A DNA stretch of 64,000 nucleotides, from NCBI RefSeq assembly GCF_004664715.2, contig NC_051071.1:458001-522000 (forward strand). Direction: 5' to 3'. The DNA is from Peromyscus leucopus (taxonomy: Eukaryota; Chordata; Mammalia; Rodentia; Cricetidae). The position numbers were made by a program, and so were the translations under genes. This document shows, in pieces, positions 1 through 34,789 of this stretch (positions within the stretch are counted from its first letter, which is position 1; each line of letters starts with the position of its first letter). The notes beneath the pieces are model-generated. The model ran no database searches. It worked only from the letters and a program-made list of their open reading frames with translations, and was not told where the DNA came from.

Positions 1-50
1 GAGCGAGGGAAGGAGCAGGACATCAGGGGCCAGCCATCCAGCTATGCAAC

Positions 51-260
51 CAGCAACAGAGTAATAATAATAAAAAGATATACAAAAATAGAGAAAGGTA
101 AAAGCCCAGAGGAAAAAGACAGTGGGCTAATTTAAACAAAAAAAGATACAAGAAACAAGCCAAGCTAAGGCCAGGCATTCATAATAAAGAATAAGCCTCC
201 ACTTGTGATTTATTTGGGAGCTGGGTGGCGGGTCTCCCAAAAGAGCAAAAACAAACAACT
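51..260. mobile_element. Possible rodent LTR fragment
   Basis: A stretch with 'aagctaaggccaggcattc' followed by 'gtgatttatttgggagct' resembles segments I associate with rodent endogenous-retrovirus LTRs. No terminal TG/CA, target duplication or open reading frame is visible, so family, strand and limits are uncertain. Confidence 0.3.
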
Positions 261-3200
261 CACAATGGTCATTGCCAGCCATGCTCCACACCCCACAGGG
301 GCCCAAGAATCTGAAGGGTTTTTTCCTTGGGACGTTGGAGCCTGTATCTCACCATGCTGAGTATAATCAAGAGGGAGACAGAAGGAGGCTGACTGCAGAA
401 GGGGAAAGCCCGCTCCTTCCCACCCCCAGCCTCTGTCCGGACAGCCTCCCTCCCCCAGATGCCTTTGTAGGAAAGGAACCAGACACCTCTCTGCCCCTGT
501 CTCCGGGGAGCAGCCTCTTTCTCCAGCTTCTTGGGTTGGAGTCCCTGGTCTGGGAATGTGGAATCTGCTTCCCATTGGGCCTTATGAGAAGGGTCAGAAG
601 CAGAGGGCCATTCTGGTCAGTGGGCAGGAGGTATTTGCTCAGCCCTACAGGCAGGTGCTTTGATGTGTCAGGGTAGGCATGAGGGCAGGCTCCAGCAGGG
701 CAGGGACCCCAGGCCAGGATTCCAAGCATGGCCCTTAGAATGGACATCCAGCTGTGAAGCTTGCCTCCTGCCCTCACCAGCCTCGCCGGACTCCATGACT
801 ATCTTAGACAGACAGAGCCTGGCCTGTCTCCTGGGCCCACTACCTCACACTGGCCCTACTCCCAGATCCTCATACCCCCTTTTCCCTGGGGGTCCTAGCT
901 GGAGAAGCTGGGAGAGGCCAGTGTCCGGGACCCCCACAGGGCAGAGTCCAGCCCTTGGCCTGGATAGGCTGATATGGACACTGGTCTCTGATCTTGCTTT
1001 AGTCTCTCTGTGGGGAGGAGCATGGGGGCTGGATAATGAGGAACAAGGTGTATGCCTGTTGTGCCTCTGAGGTGGATGACCAGCCTGAGCAGACACAAGA
1101 GGTGCAGTTTCTTGGGTTCCCTCGGGGAGGGGCTGGGCCAGGGGCTAGCTTCCTTCCTTCTCAGGGCCTCTCCAGCAACAATGTGCACCAGAAATGAACA
1201 AGATGACTAAGGGCCATGTGTCACAGGAACACACTTCCCCGACCTCCTCCCTCCCCTCCTGCCCTGGGTTCCTGCAGACCAGGGGAGGCTGACATTGCAC
1301 ACCCTGTGCCAGCCTCATCAATGTGCCCCTGCCTCTCTCCCATTGCTTCCCAGGAAGAACTTGGGCAAAGTAGCAGCTACACAGCAAAGCTGACCCAGGA
1401 AGATGGGACCAGTGCCCCATGTTCCTACAAGGGAGGTTGGGAGTGGCCCTGGGGCTCCAGCTATAGCCCAGGCCCAATAGCAAAGTCAGGCCTTCTCCCA
1501 GCTCCAGCCTGCCTGCCCTGCCCTTCTTAATTGGCTTCTTGGCTGAGAAACAGGACCCCAAGACCTGGTCACATCGCTGGCCATAGAATGAGAATAGAGA
1601 TGCAACCTGGGCCCAGCTCCTGTCCTGCATTGACAACACTCTGGTAAGAATTAAACCCCATCAAACCATAACAGCTCATATATAGCTGAGGACCCCCAAA
1701 GTACCCTGGGAAGGGCACCTGTTCAGGATTGTGGCCCTGGGGACCCCAGTTCTCCTGCCCTGCCATTCAACCCCTTACACTCTCCAGTGCCCTTGTCCCC
1801 TCCCCCAGGCCACAGCAGGTTGGGGGCTGGAGCTGCAGGGCCAGGGCAGGAGGAGGGGTATGCTGATGTTGATGGACTCAGGCAGCCGAGAGTGGCAGCT
1901 GCTTTCCTGGCCTTTCCGAGTAATCAGTCTACCCTGGCTGCTCCCTGCCCCCATACAGCCAGGGACCTGCTGGGAGAGGCCCAGCCAGCCCTCGGTAGGC
2001 CAGTGTGGGCTGCAGACAACTGACCTTATCCCTCTGAACCTTTTCTCACACCTCAGGAATAGACCTCTGACCTGCCCGAGACTGTGATGCAGCCTGAGGG
2101 GCTCTGTTTATCTTGCACATTAATTCTGCAGCATGGGCTTGACCCTGAGACCCTGGCCTGGCTAGGGCGTCTGCAGTCGAAGGCTTTATGTACACAGAGG
2201 CTAAGTTTTGGGCTCAGAACTCTCTTTTCTCTGTCTACACCATCTTCTTGGGTTTAGCCTAATATCACACTTGTACTTGTCGACTGTAGGCAAGGCTAGG
2301 GACTCCCAGCTGGAGGAACCAGTGTCAGGCTTAGGACAGTGGATGAACATGAGCAACATGTGGACACAGAGTCTACCCACAGCTACACTTACCCATCCAC
2401 AGCCCACATCCCCTGTCCATAGCCTACATGCTCCATCCATAGCCTATGTCCACCATTCCCAGCCCATCTGCAGCCTATTACCCAGGCCCTGGTACACATC
2501 CTGAGGCAAACACAGTGCATTAGTGGGCACACACTATTTGCCAGGTACAGTGGTGAGGCACCACTTGCCGCCTCCACCTCTTCCCTGCCCAGGATAAGGG
2601 CATTGCCTTCCTCTGAGTGAGCAAGGCTCAGCTCCTGCAGGCAGTACCTGTGCTACATTTACCCCTCGGTCTGAAGCTCAGCCCTCTCTCAAGCCTGCAT
2701 GGGGTTCTGACTGGTGATTTTGTGTGTTCTCCTCATCCTGATTTTATCTTGTTTTTCTGTTCATATTTTCCCTTCGCCTAAATTCTCTCATTGATTAATT
2801 CTATCAATGGCCTTGTCATGATGTCCCTGTAAGCTGGCTCAAATTGTTGGGGATGCGGGCTCAGACATTCCTAAGGGCTCGTAAGTCCCTAGATCCCACG
2901 GATGGTAAACCTGGGGTAAGTGATAAAGAGACATGAAGCCAAAGCTGTGGAAGGGTGCCCTTTGCGGCCAGTGGGTGACACCAGAACCCACCTGGCATGG
3001 CCAAGGATGCTTCTGGGGTCCCACAAGTGAGCAGCCAACAGTAGTTGCCAGGTTTGAGGACCTATGGCATGCCAGGCATTCAAGTCATTTCTTCCAAACA
3101 TTAGTTCCCGGGCTCATCTAAGGGCCAGCGGGCCAGATGTCACTTCTGCAGGGAATAAGAAAAGGAGGATGGGTCTAGGAGCCTCAGAACCTGGGAGCAC

Positions 3201-3891
3201 CCCCACCCCCAGTCTGTTCCAGGCAAGCTGGCAGCTCGGTTGGTAGGAGGGCAGAGTGTCCTCCCAGCCTCAGAGGCCAAGTGCCGGCGGCTCAATGGTG
3301 TGAGCATAATCTGTTTGCTTTGCAATTCTCTCCACTCAGTGGAGACAAATTGACTTAACTGTGGAAATGGGCTGCTGCTGAGAAGCGGCTGGCTCCTTAG
3401 AAGCCGCTTTGGGGGTGGGGTGGGTGGGTTCACAACAGTGGTCCTAGCAGGCAGCAGCACAGGCCACACAGCCAGGCAGCTAAGACCCACCCCTGGATCC
3501 TCTCCTGCAGAGGTGGTACAGCTTTTGGAGGTCTCTCTGAGCACTCCCCATTATGTACCTGGTGATGCTGCCTTGGGGAGGAGACAGATGACCCCCGCAG
3601 CCTTGAGCAGTGGCCTCCTGCACTCGACCCATGAGGAAGCAGGGACACAGGAGCACACATCAGTCACCAAACAACATCAAGAGATGTTAAAACAAACAAA
3701 CAAACAAACAAACCCCTTCAGTTTGGACCGCAAGGATGACACAGAACATGTGAACACGTAGCTCTTATCTAAGTCTCTGTCGCCACTGCCTCCTCCCTGG
3801 GCTGTGAAGGTGAACATTATGTTTAGAGGATAATTTTCGTAGTGACAAGTGAGTCCTGGAATATAGAAGTTGTCACCATTAAAAAGAAATT
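261..3891. other. CPZ 3' flank, no gene seen
   Basis: No exon, RNA gene or clear mobile element was recognised. The short open frames on both strands have no family resemblance and no splice context. The only structure is a degenerate tandem stretch near 2.4 kb and a short AAAC run near 3,691-3,712. Confidence 0.6.
2376..2480. repeat. Degenerate short tandem repeat
   Basis: Variants of 'ccatccatagcctacat' and 'ccacagcccacatccc' recur in register about every 16-18 bases. It looks like an old decayed minisatellite. Confidence 0.5.
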
Positions 3892-4073
3892 GGCCAGGTG
3901 TGGTGGTGCACACCTTTAATCCCAGAACTTAGAACTTGGGAGGCAGAGGCAAGAGGATCTCTGTGAGTTTGAGGCCAGCCTCTACACAGTGAGTTCCAGG
4001 ACAGCCAGAACTATGTAGGGAGACCCCCATCTCAACCCCCCCCCACACACACACCAAAAAAAAAAAAAAAAAA
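3892..4073 (+). mobile_element. B1 SINE
   Basis: It opens with 'ggccaggtgtggtggtgcac', continues through 'cctttaatcccag' and 'gaggcagaggcaagaggatc', and ends in a C/CA-rich stretch and a run of about 19 A. The body is diverged, with a few bases inserted after 'cccagaactt'. Confidence 0.9.
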
Positions 4074-5734
4074 TTGAATGATGGGCACCTGGTCACTCAC
4101 CTTCCGGCTCACGCCCAGGAAGGCCTGAGGCAGGAGATCCCAGCTCAGTTCTGCAGGTAAGGTCACATTCCAGAGTCCTGGGGCTAGAGAGCCAATCTAG
4201 TTTTCTGAGGATGGATTCCCACCCTAGCAAAATCCATGGACCAGTGCAGTCTGCAGGGGAGTCTCTCAGGAGTCCTGCTCAAGTCACAGTGTGGGGTCCT
4301 GTGACCCTCACCTCCTCCGCAGGAGTGAAGTGGCCGACCCGAGCCCAGGGTTCTGCAGAAGGCCTGCCCAGAGCAGGAGAAACGCATCCCGTGCCCATTT
4401 GCCTGCCTCAGGTTTTCTCCTCAGCTGCAGCCCAGGAGGACAAAGGAAACATATCAGACACCCGCAGAAGCAAAGGACAGGGCGACCTCTGTGCAGAACG
4501 AAATGGAAGCAGAGGCAGGGCAAGAGGGCGAGCCTTTCTTGGGCCTTACAGCACCTTCAGATTGTGGAGCTCAAAACTGAAGCTACAGCATCACAGAGTT
4601 CTGAAGAGGCTTCCTTTCTCAGGTGGGCTGTGGTCTCCAATGCCTAGAGTCTCTGGGCAGAGGCTGGAGGCTGTAGTCCAGGTCTGGGCAGACAGGGCCC
4701 TTTCTAAGGCACATCTGAGGAACTAGGACCTACATACACACTCCTGCCACCAGCTGATCACAGTCTTTGGGGGTCACAGAGCTGAGCTCAGGCAACTTCG
4801 GGGATAGGATGTTACAAAGAGGCCTCCTTCTGCAAAGCCAGTGTGGAGGCAGCCGTAGGTTCTGGGATTTACCATGTGGCCACTCTAGGTTCTCTGGTGA
4901 CACCTGCCAGTCTACTGTAGATGTCCCAGCCTGACCTGCCCCCATTGGACAGGGGTTCTGCAGAGAAGGCCAGCACTAGATACTGCTCAGAGAGCCGTCA
5001 GCTCTCAGGATTCCAGGAGCCTCCCTCAGTCAATGGGCCACAGTCCCTGAGGGCTGCAGTCCCTGAGGGCTATGGGTGGCAGCTGGAAAAAAGGACACAC
5101 CTGTGCCTCCTAGTGCTGCTGCCTACACAAGGTCACAAGGCTGACAGGTTCTGTTCCCAACCAGACTTCATTCATGATCTTCATCCTCAGGTGGTGGGGA
5201 CAGAAAGGGCAGGTCCTCCAGTATATCTTTTTATGAAACCCTAGTCCCCTCGTGAAGGCCCCCACGACCTCATCTGGCCCCAGTCACCCCCACAAAAGCT
5301 CCATTTCTAAGTATCACAAGGTTAGGGTGTAGAAAAATGTGGAGGATCTACTGAGGCAGGTCACTCCGGCCCTGCCACACACCCACACCCATCCCTGCCT
5401 CCATCCGGTGAATGATTTAACAACCACCACCCATTTTTCATCTGCATGCTGGAGCTGTCACGTCCCTGAATTCGATGAGGGGCCCTGGTGAAATGGTTGT
5501 CTAGAAAAGGGCCTTTCTGAGGGTTTTCACTTTGCTGCAGGGAGGCGCTGGAGCCAGCTTCCTGCACACTGGCTTCACAGAAGGGATGGTGGACGAGAGC
5601 CCCCCAGGTCTGATGGCGCATCAGCTGCAGAGCATCTCTCCTGCTCCAGGAAGGAAGAGAAGCCCCCAATTCCCATCATGCCTTCCACCCCCACAATGCT
5701 TTTGTCAAGCCAGGTACCTCACTGAGTGCCCAGC

Positions 5735-5835
5735 CACCACAATGCCTGATCACTACACTGCCCAGCCACCACAACGCCCAGTCACCACACTGCTCAGCCG
5801 CCACAGCACCCAGCCACCATGGCACCCAGTCACCA
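5735..5835. repeat. Degenerate repeat around 'agccaccac'
   Basis: Six to seven imperfect units of about 16-17 bases based on 'cccagccaccacaatg' and 'cccagtcaccacactg'. It has no coding or structural meaning that I can see. Confidence 0.6.
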
Positions 5836-5999
5836 TGCTGCAGTTTGCAGGCAGGTCAGCACAGAGAGAGAGATCCAGCCCAGGGGGCAATAGCCTGTCC
5901 CTGCCCTGTGCAGAGAGGCCTTGCTAGAAATAAGTGAGTTGCTGCCATCTTGGAGAAACATCCTGGGTTTGCCTGAGCCAAGAGAGATGCAGACTGGAC

Positions 6000-6480
6000 A
6001 AAGCCAGCTCTGATTCTCATTATTAAATTGGACGATATTGTATTTATGGAACTCAACTTTCTGATGACAAAAAATTATCTGTACAACCAAATAAAGACAA
6101 ACGGAGCTCAGAGCCAGCTCGGGAGGCAATTTCGGCCACTAATCCCCCTCACAGGCAGCTTATCGCACCCTGGGATGGTGTCATCGGTAGGGCTGGGACA
6201 TAAAGTGCCCTTTTGGGTTTTTCTTAAGCTAACATTAGCAAATTGTATATAAATTCAATCTCAGCTAAAAAGCCAAGACAGTCCACAGCCAAGGGCAAGG
6301 CCACCCTCTGGGGGCAATTGCTGTGCTTTATGTCCAATCAGACACAGGCTAAGAGGGGAAATGTGGTTCTCTTGACTAATCAATTACATTTGAGTAATTG
6401 ATCGTATATTATTATTGATGAAAGCCTGTAATATTGTGAGTTAGAATGAGTTAGAAGGGAGTGGACTCTCGAAAGATTAG
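6000..6480. promoter_or_regulatory. Candidate distal enhancer, homeobox-site rich
   Basis: An AT-rich, repeat-free block stands out from its GC-rich surroundings. It contains a paired homeodomain-type site: 'atcaattac' at 6379-6387 and its exact reverse complement 'gtaattgat' at 6394-6402, six bases apart. It also contains other TAAT/ATTA cores and an OTX/CRX-like 'taatccc'. It lies about 4 kb beyond the CPZ polyadenylation signal, on the side where HMX1 lies in mammals. From memory, craniofacial and ear enhancers of HMX1 map between HMX1 and CPZ, so a long-range HMX1 role is a reasonable guess. Conservation was not tested. Confidence 0.4.
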
Positions 6481-9294
6481 ATTTGTATACGAAAATGGAA
6501 GGGGAAAAAAATGACCTTCATAAAGTCTTTGGAGAGTGGTTTATGATCTCGTGCCCGGGTGGAGTGAGGTCTTGTGGCTTCTGTCCTCTGTCTGTACATC
6601 GTCTGTCTGAGGAACAGGGGACATGGACCTTTGCAGAGCACTCTGAGGTCACAGGATCAGCCCAGGATGGCAGGCTAGACAGAGGGAGGGGAGAGGGCAG
6701 CTGGGCCACCTTAGAGGAGGGCGAGCCACGGGTTTAAAGGAATGAAGAAGCCTTGAAGGAAGTGTTTCTCACATGGAAACGCATCCTACAACCAATGCAT
6801 CACGGGAACAGCAAGAAACATGCATAGCCCACAGCCGTGCAGAGTCTCTTCTGACACCCACTGCAGGGTAGTCCACTTTGGCTTGCACGGGGAAACATCC
6901 CAGCATGCCTAGAACTCTTCATGTCAAATGTGAGGCATTGTATTCCCTAAAAAGTCAGTAAAACATCATAAAACCAGAGGCTTGGGGGAGGAAGAGAGCG
7001 TGCCAGACAACAACAGAAGCTTCCCTTCAGGGGCATGACCTCCATTCCCGTCCTTAGGTCATAAGCAGAGTTGGACCCGCAGTCAGTGGGTGGGAGGGAA
7101 GACCGCAGTTAGTAGAGGTGTCTAGAAGTGACCTTCTAGGTGCTTCCAGAATCAATAGCCTAGGGTTCTCTCTAGCCCCCAAGTCAGCACTAAGGGCAGC
7201 CAGATGGGTAGTAAACAATGATGGGCAGCACCCGTTACCACGGCAATGCCCATCATCCCAAACCCTCTTGCTATTGATGTGGCTCAGTCCCCATCCATTC
7301 CCAGGGGACACTGAAGTTCTGAAGGCCCCTCCTCCATTCCAACAAAGGCTGTTTCTGCTTGACAAGCAAACTGACTCAGTGTGACCATTAGGGGTTCATT
7401 TCACGTCCCCTACCCTTCCTCCCATCTCTGGGGCTCCACAGCATCCAGGGGACCTCCTTCCTCAAGCCTCTGCAGAGCAGACCCCTCCCTACAGTACTCT
7501 GATGCTCCCCCTTCCTTCCCCTTGGAATGCACTTGACTTCAGGTCACTCTGCAACTGAGGATAATCTTGAAGCCCTGGCCCGCTGGGGTGCTGGGGTGTC
7601 ACCCCAAGTGCTGGTGTGACAGGCATGGCCCTACACTAGGCTTCACTTTTTCTTTCAAATGCTTCCTTACCATAGTCATGAATCCCTTGGTCTTCACGTC
7701 CATCATGTATTTGAGGCTTCCCAATTAAGATCCAGCTGTTGCTCAGGCCACAAAACCTGCAGAAGCCTTTCCCCTCTCCTAGGTACCGGCAGGTGCCTTG
7801 TCTGTGAGTTCCTAGCTAACAGACCCCCAGGTCCCAGGATCTGTCACCTAGGAAGTGAGTTTACATCAAAGAAGGTAATTGGTGGCCACCACCCCACCCC
7901 CTTTCCCTGCCGACTGCCTGGGAATCAGCAAGCCTGGCTACAGGCACGTGTGTGAAGCCATTCTCAGAACGGACCCGAGGAACAGGGCCCACTTCTGCTG
8001 CATGGGCCCCGATTCCCTCTCTTCAGAATCCTCCCCATGTTTCTGTCTCTGGTCCTAAGACCTGAACTCTCCTCAAAGCTCCCACCATGCTGTTGCCTAT
8101 CTCTGTCTAACTATGGTATTGATAACTTCTAATAACTGCCTGCTCCCCAGTGACCCATCTCAGCGTCCTTGAATGCCCAGCAGGGACCTTTCAGGACTTT
8201 TCAGGCTAGCCTCTGAATTCAGTCTTCCTTCCTTTGAACCCTGTCCCACAAGGTCTGACTTTCCCTGAATCTCTTCCTCTTGGGTATTTGAAGTCCCAGG
8301 TTTTATTAGACCACCTCAGGCATTTTGTAGCTCACAAAGAAGCTTTTTGCTTCTTCACCTGGGGAAATTCAATATGGATACACCCATGTGTCACTCTTCA
8401 GTGTCCCTTCGGGAACTTTGTGTCCTTCGGATCTGCAGCCTCTATACTCCAATGGCCCCCAGGCGCTTCCCTATAACCTGCCTGGCAACAAGGCCCAGGG
8501 TGGGGAGCAGCTTGGAAGCAAGGAGCCTACACACACATAGCACTCATAAGACAGGGTACCAGAGGATAACAAGATGTCACTAAGGATGGCCAGGATTCCA
8601 TCAGCAGAACCAGGGGCTATGGAAGGGTATGGTAGAGCGATATGAACATTGATAAAGAAAGGGGGTTGGTCTAGGTGTCGCAGCCTCATCACCTCCGACT
8701 GGGCCATTGCCCACCCTGCACGGCCTTGCTGAGGCTCCCTGATCATCTTCCATCAGGCCTCTCCTTGGGGATCTAACACTTGGACTCAGCCATGACTGGG
8801 GCTGCCAGTCATCTCAGCTCCACACTCCAAATGCATTGAGCTCTGCTCTTCCAGGCAGTGTGAACAGGATAGGAGAGTTTCAGGGGAGTCCCCTATACAT
8901 ACCCTGCCAGAAGGACCTGGCTGCCACCAGCACATACCACGATCCTGGCAGTCTGGGCCAGCTCCCTCGGATGCACCCACAAGGTCTTCCATTGGAGTCC
9001 CTGCTCCAGGGCATACAGTGACATCAGCATGGTGTTCTGTATACAGTGAGGTCAAATAAAGGCTGACCTGTTGACCATCAGACACCTGGAGATGCAGGGC
9101 GCAAGGACTCCAAACTTGACAAGATTCTCAACGAACACTCCAGATCAGTCTTGGAGGCTCACATACCTCGCTCAGCAGCTGTGAATGTAGTGCTGGTGTG
9201 ATGTTTTAATGGCTTTAGGTCCCTCCACATTTCAGTAGCCAGGGAAGAAAGCATGTAGACTGTGGCCTTGAAAACAAACAAAACCAAAACAAAA
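6481..9294. other. Intergenic, no gene seen
   Basis: Single-copy-looking sequence without recognisable exons. A possible eroded minus-strand B1 remnant lies near 7,590-7,640 ('gtgctggtgtgacaggcat'). Confidence 0.55.
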
Positions 9295-9410
9295 GCCGGG
9301 CAGTCGTGGCGCTGGCCTTTAATCCCAGCGCTTGGGAGGTGGAGGCAGGCAATCTCTGTGAGTTCGAGGACAGCCAGGGCTACACAGGGAAACCCTGTCT
9401 CAAAAAACAG
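9295..9410 (+). mobile_element. B1 SINE
   Basis: 'gccgggcagtcgtggcgctg' begins a B1 body with 'cctttaatcccagcgcttgg' and 'gagttcgaggacagccaggg', ending 'aaaccctgtctcaaaaaa'. Part of the middle segment is missing relative to full B1. Confidence 0.9.
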
Positions 9411-9449
9411 AAGGAGGAGGAGGAGGAGGAGGAGGAGGAAAGGAAGAAA
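9411..9449 (+). repeat. (AGG)n microsatellite
   Basis: About ten AGG triplets directly follow the A-rich end of the B1, a common site for microsatellite birth. The array then decays into 'aaaggaagaaaa'. Confidence 0.9.
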
Positions 9450-10191
9450 ACTTGGGTCAGGGTCTAGGCTGCCAAGAGGCCATGGAACAAATTAGTGCTG
9501 GTGACAGTCATGTTGTCATGACCCCGTATGACACAGGGAGAAAAGAGAGACCTGCAAAGCAAGCGGAGAGAAACCAGCCCTTCCAGGCCCAGGCTGTGAT
9601 AAACTTCTGTTGTTAAAAACCTCAATTTGACTTCCTTATACAGTGCGAGCTGGCTAGCGCTTCTTTGTGAGCACTCTCTTAGGAAGCTACAGAACTCCCA
9701 GTCTGGTAAACCCCGGAAAGGGCAAATCCCCTTAGAGTATGAGAGATGGTCAAGAGGGCACCTATGGGGAGTGTGGGCCCGTGGAAGGTCCCTGGACCTG
9801 AGCTGATGGCAACATAAGGATAAAAAAGGGCCAAGGAAGACTGGGCCCCAGAATCAGAACCCCATGGAGCCTGTGAGCCTCAAAGGCAGATTTCAGCCAA
9901 GCTGCAGGGATTCCAGTGCTAACCAACTCTTCTGCCTTTGAGGCCTTGAGCCTGCCTTGGAGTCACCTCTGTGTATCCCCGACTCTTCCCATCCAAGTGA
10001 CTCCCTGCCATCCAATCTGCAGCAGCAGGATCCAGAGCTCAGCCTTCAAGGCCCCAGGGTCCCTGCTACTGGGGACAGGGAGAGCACCACCCAGGGTCTT
10101 TTTGCCAGGACCGGTCCCAGCTGCCCTCAATAACAAGGACCCCATTGCTCCTTTCTCAGCACGGAGCCTTTCATCACAGTGGGTGAACATC

Positions 10192-10197
10192 TTTAAT
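10192..10197 (-). terminator. Probable CPZ polyadenylation signal (ATTAAA)
   Basis: Read on the minus strand the hexamer is ATTAAA, the commonest variant signal. It lies about 90 bases past the CPZ stop codon, followed by a TG-containing stretch. No AATAAA was found nearer. A short 3' UTR of about 110-120 bases is inferred. Confidence 0.6.
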
Positions 10198-10287
10198 AAG
10201 CTACAGAGGCCGTGTGTGATGTCCGTGGCTGGGAGACTCCAGAACCAGAAGTCCAGAGGCCATGGAGGCATGGGTCCGGGAAGGGTG

Positions 10288-32209
<21,922 letters not shown>

Positions 32210-32345
32210 GGTGGGCGCGCAGATGCGCTGGAGGGTGCAGTGATGTGGCACTCGGGGGTGGCGCTGCCGGGTCAGGCGGCTTGGGGGTGGGAGGGGGGCG
32301 AGGAGCCGAAGCCGGAGTCGGGTTACAACCGGCAGCGCCAGACAC
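32210..32345 (-). promoter_or_regulatory. CPZ promoter-proximal CpG-rich stretch
   Basis: Immediately upstream of the CPZ ATG there is a cluster of CpG dinucleotides (gcgcgc, gcgct, ggcgagg, ccgaagccgg, gtcggg, accggcagcgcc) and G/C boxes, unlike the surrounding sequence. No TATA box was seen. The transcription start is probably inside this stretch. Confidence 0.5.
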
Positions 32346-32399
32346 TGGAGAAGGGATGCTGGGGAGGAGGAAAGACAGATAAAAGCCAACCTGCCCCCT

Positions 32400-34780
32400 A
32401 CCCCTCCGGGAGCCCCGCCTCCTCCAGAAAGGAACTTGCCTTCCTGTGGGAGGCTCTGGGGAGCTGATCATCAAATCCCTGCTGATTTGGCCTGAAAACC
32501 ATGATTTGTGGGTGGGTGGAGACTGCACCAGAAGTGGAGATGGGTCCTGGCCCAGAGTTGACCCCAGCTGGAAGTGGGCCAGGCCCTTGGTCATGAGCCG
32601 GTGAAAGGAGGCCGGTCAGGCCTCCCGTGCCAATGCCCTGTTGGATTCTCTCCCAGGGAAGCTGGGTGTGAAGCGAAGGTGGTGGTACCCTGGCACCCCT
32701 GCCTGGGCGCTGGCACCACTCCGATCCTCTGTGTGGGGCTGTGGTCCAGACAAGTTCCCCGGACTTTGAGTTCATCCCTTACAGGGCCCAGCAAGGACCT
32801 AACTCAAGGACCCTCCTGAAGGATTGTATATCTACCCCCCGAAGGTAACCTGAAGGCAATGTCATGAGATGGGGAGGCAGCCCACCGGTGACCAAACTCC
32901 AGGTCATTATCTGGGGGAATGGTAGCATCCTTCCTATACACCTGGTCCCCCGGCCCTTGCCTTCCCCACCTGTAGCTTCCTAGGTAGATCCCCAGGGCTG
33001 CCAGCACACAAGTAAAAAAAAAAAAGATGGCCTAGAGTTCCATATGCTCTCCTTCTGGGACTCACCACTTGATACAGGACAGACCCTGACTCAGCTGTAT
33101 CTATATGCACATCTACCTGCCAGCCACTTATCACTGCCCCACTGCTGTGGTCCAGTCAGTGTGCACATGTCACAAGCTTGGGGACAGCACCTGTGAGACA
33201 CCAAGGTAACATTTAACTCTGTCCCCAGCTGATGTATTTGGCTCAGATGACTTTTAGGGGCCATATGACTTCATGGACATCCTCTACCAACCATCCTGGA
33301 CAGCTAGAGGCTTGGACAAGCCACTTAGCCTTGGATGAGAGGTTATAGTCCCTCTATAGAGCAGACCCACCCCCAGGGAACATGGACTACTTCCACAGCT
33401 GGTCAAGTCAGAGCCCTGCAAGGCAGCATGAGTGTCCACCTGCGCTCAGCCTTGCCTTCCAAGGGCACTCAGGTCTGCCCACAGCCTCCTGAAACCCCAC
33501 CTTTGGCCTTCCCTTTGGAGGCTCCTGCCTCAGCCTCTCATCTCTGAGTCCAGCTGGCAGTGTGCAGGCTAAATGCCATGGGAACTGTGAGTCTGCTTCT
33601 GTCATGTTCTGCCGGTAGGTTTGATTCTCATACACACAAAGCATGCAGCTATGGGACCTGGCTGTGCAGCCCTCAGTGGGGGCTTATTCTTTATCCTCGG
33701 TCATGCATAGGAATCCATGCAGCTTAGAGTCCACAGCCATTCAGACTTGATGAAATAAGTTTCACTGGGCTACTACTACTCTTCCGACCCCAGTTGTCCT
33801 GGGGCCAGACTCTCCCCTCTAATCCAACCTTGGCTCACCAGCAGGAGACAGCCCAGTCCTCCGCTAGGTAATTCTTCATGGGGAAGTCACAGACAGGGCT
33901 GCACCTTTCCAATGGGGAAGAGGCTGCCTCCTCTCCATCTGCCAGAAGCCCTGGACCAGGCCAGGCAGCCACAACAGAGGCCTCAAGGCACAAAGCTGCA
34001 TCACCAGGATTGAGCTGAGTAGCCAGAGGCTACACAAGACTCAAAGCCTGGAGCAGGGAGTTAGATCCCACAGAGACCATTGCCACTGACCTCCCAGCTT
34101 CGTCATATCCTCAGTGAAGGACCCCCAGTCTTGCTTGGCCAGCCTGGGCACTGTCCACTGACAATGGCATCAGTGGCCTTCTCTGACTTAAAGTGACGGG
34201 CACAGGAGCTAGTGGGAGCACACAGGTGGGATGTGTCCGTCCCTGGCCCCCAGTGATGCTGATGTGGATGTGTGACCTCCAGAGTGCTCATACCAGGGCT
34301 GGTACCACACAAAGCCCTGGGGAGTGGAGGTGGGGAGAAAGCCCTTAAACAACAGCCACCAGGCAGCAAGGGAGGTTGTTTGGGTATAGGCGCCCACAAG
34401 AATTACATGATACCTAGGCTGAGGGCTCTGAGCATGGCCAGCTGGGAAGGCACTTGGTACACACAGGAAGAAGGAGGTGGCTCCTTCAAAGAAGGCCAGA
34501 GTCGGAGCCCCTGGAGGGGACTGAAAACCCTGACCACAAAAGCTTTAGAGAAGGGCCAGATGAACAAGAATGGAGTGTGTGTGTGTGTGTTGGGGGGGCT
34601 GTCCATACACAACACAGCTCTCTCCCCAAAAGCAACAAGAGGGGGGACTACACTTGAGCCACGCTTGAGTGACCATGACCCAGACAGCACATCTAACTAG
34701 AAACAGTTCCATGATGTCTTTGAAATTACAGAAAGTCACTAATCAAGGTACTTGCCGCATGCCTTGATAGTACGTGGGCA
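32400..34780. other. CPZ upstream flank, no gene seen
   Basis: No exon or clear SINE was recognised. A run of 12 A lies near 33,013-33,025. Confidence 0.55.
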
Positions 34781-34789
34781 AGTCTCTGC

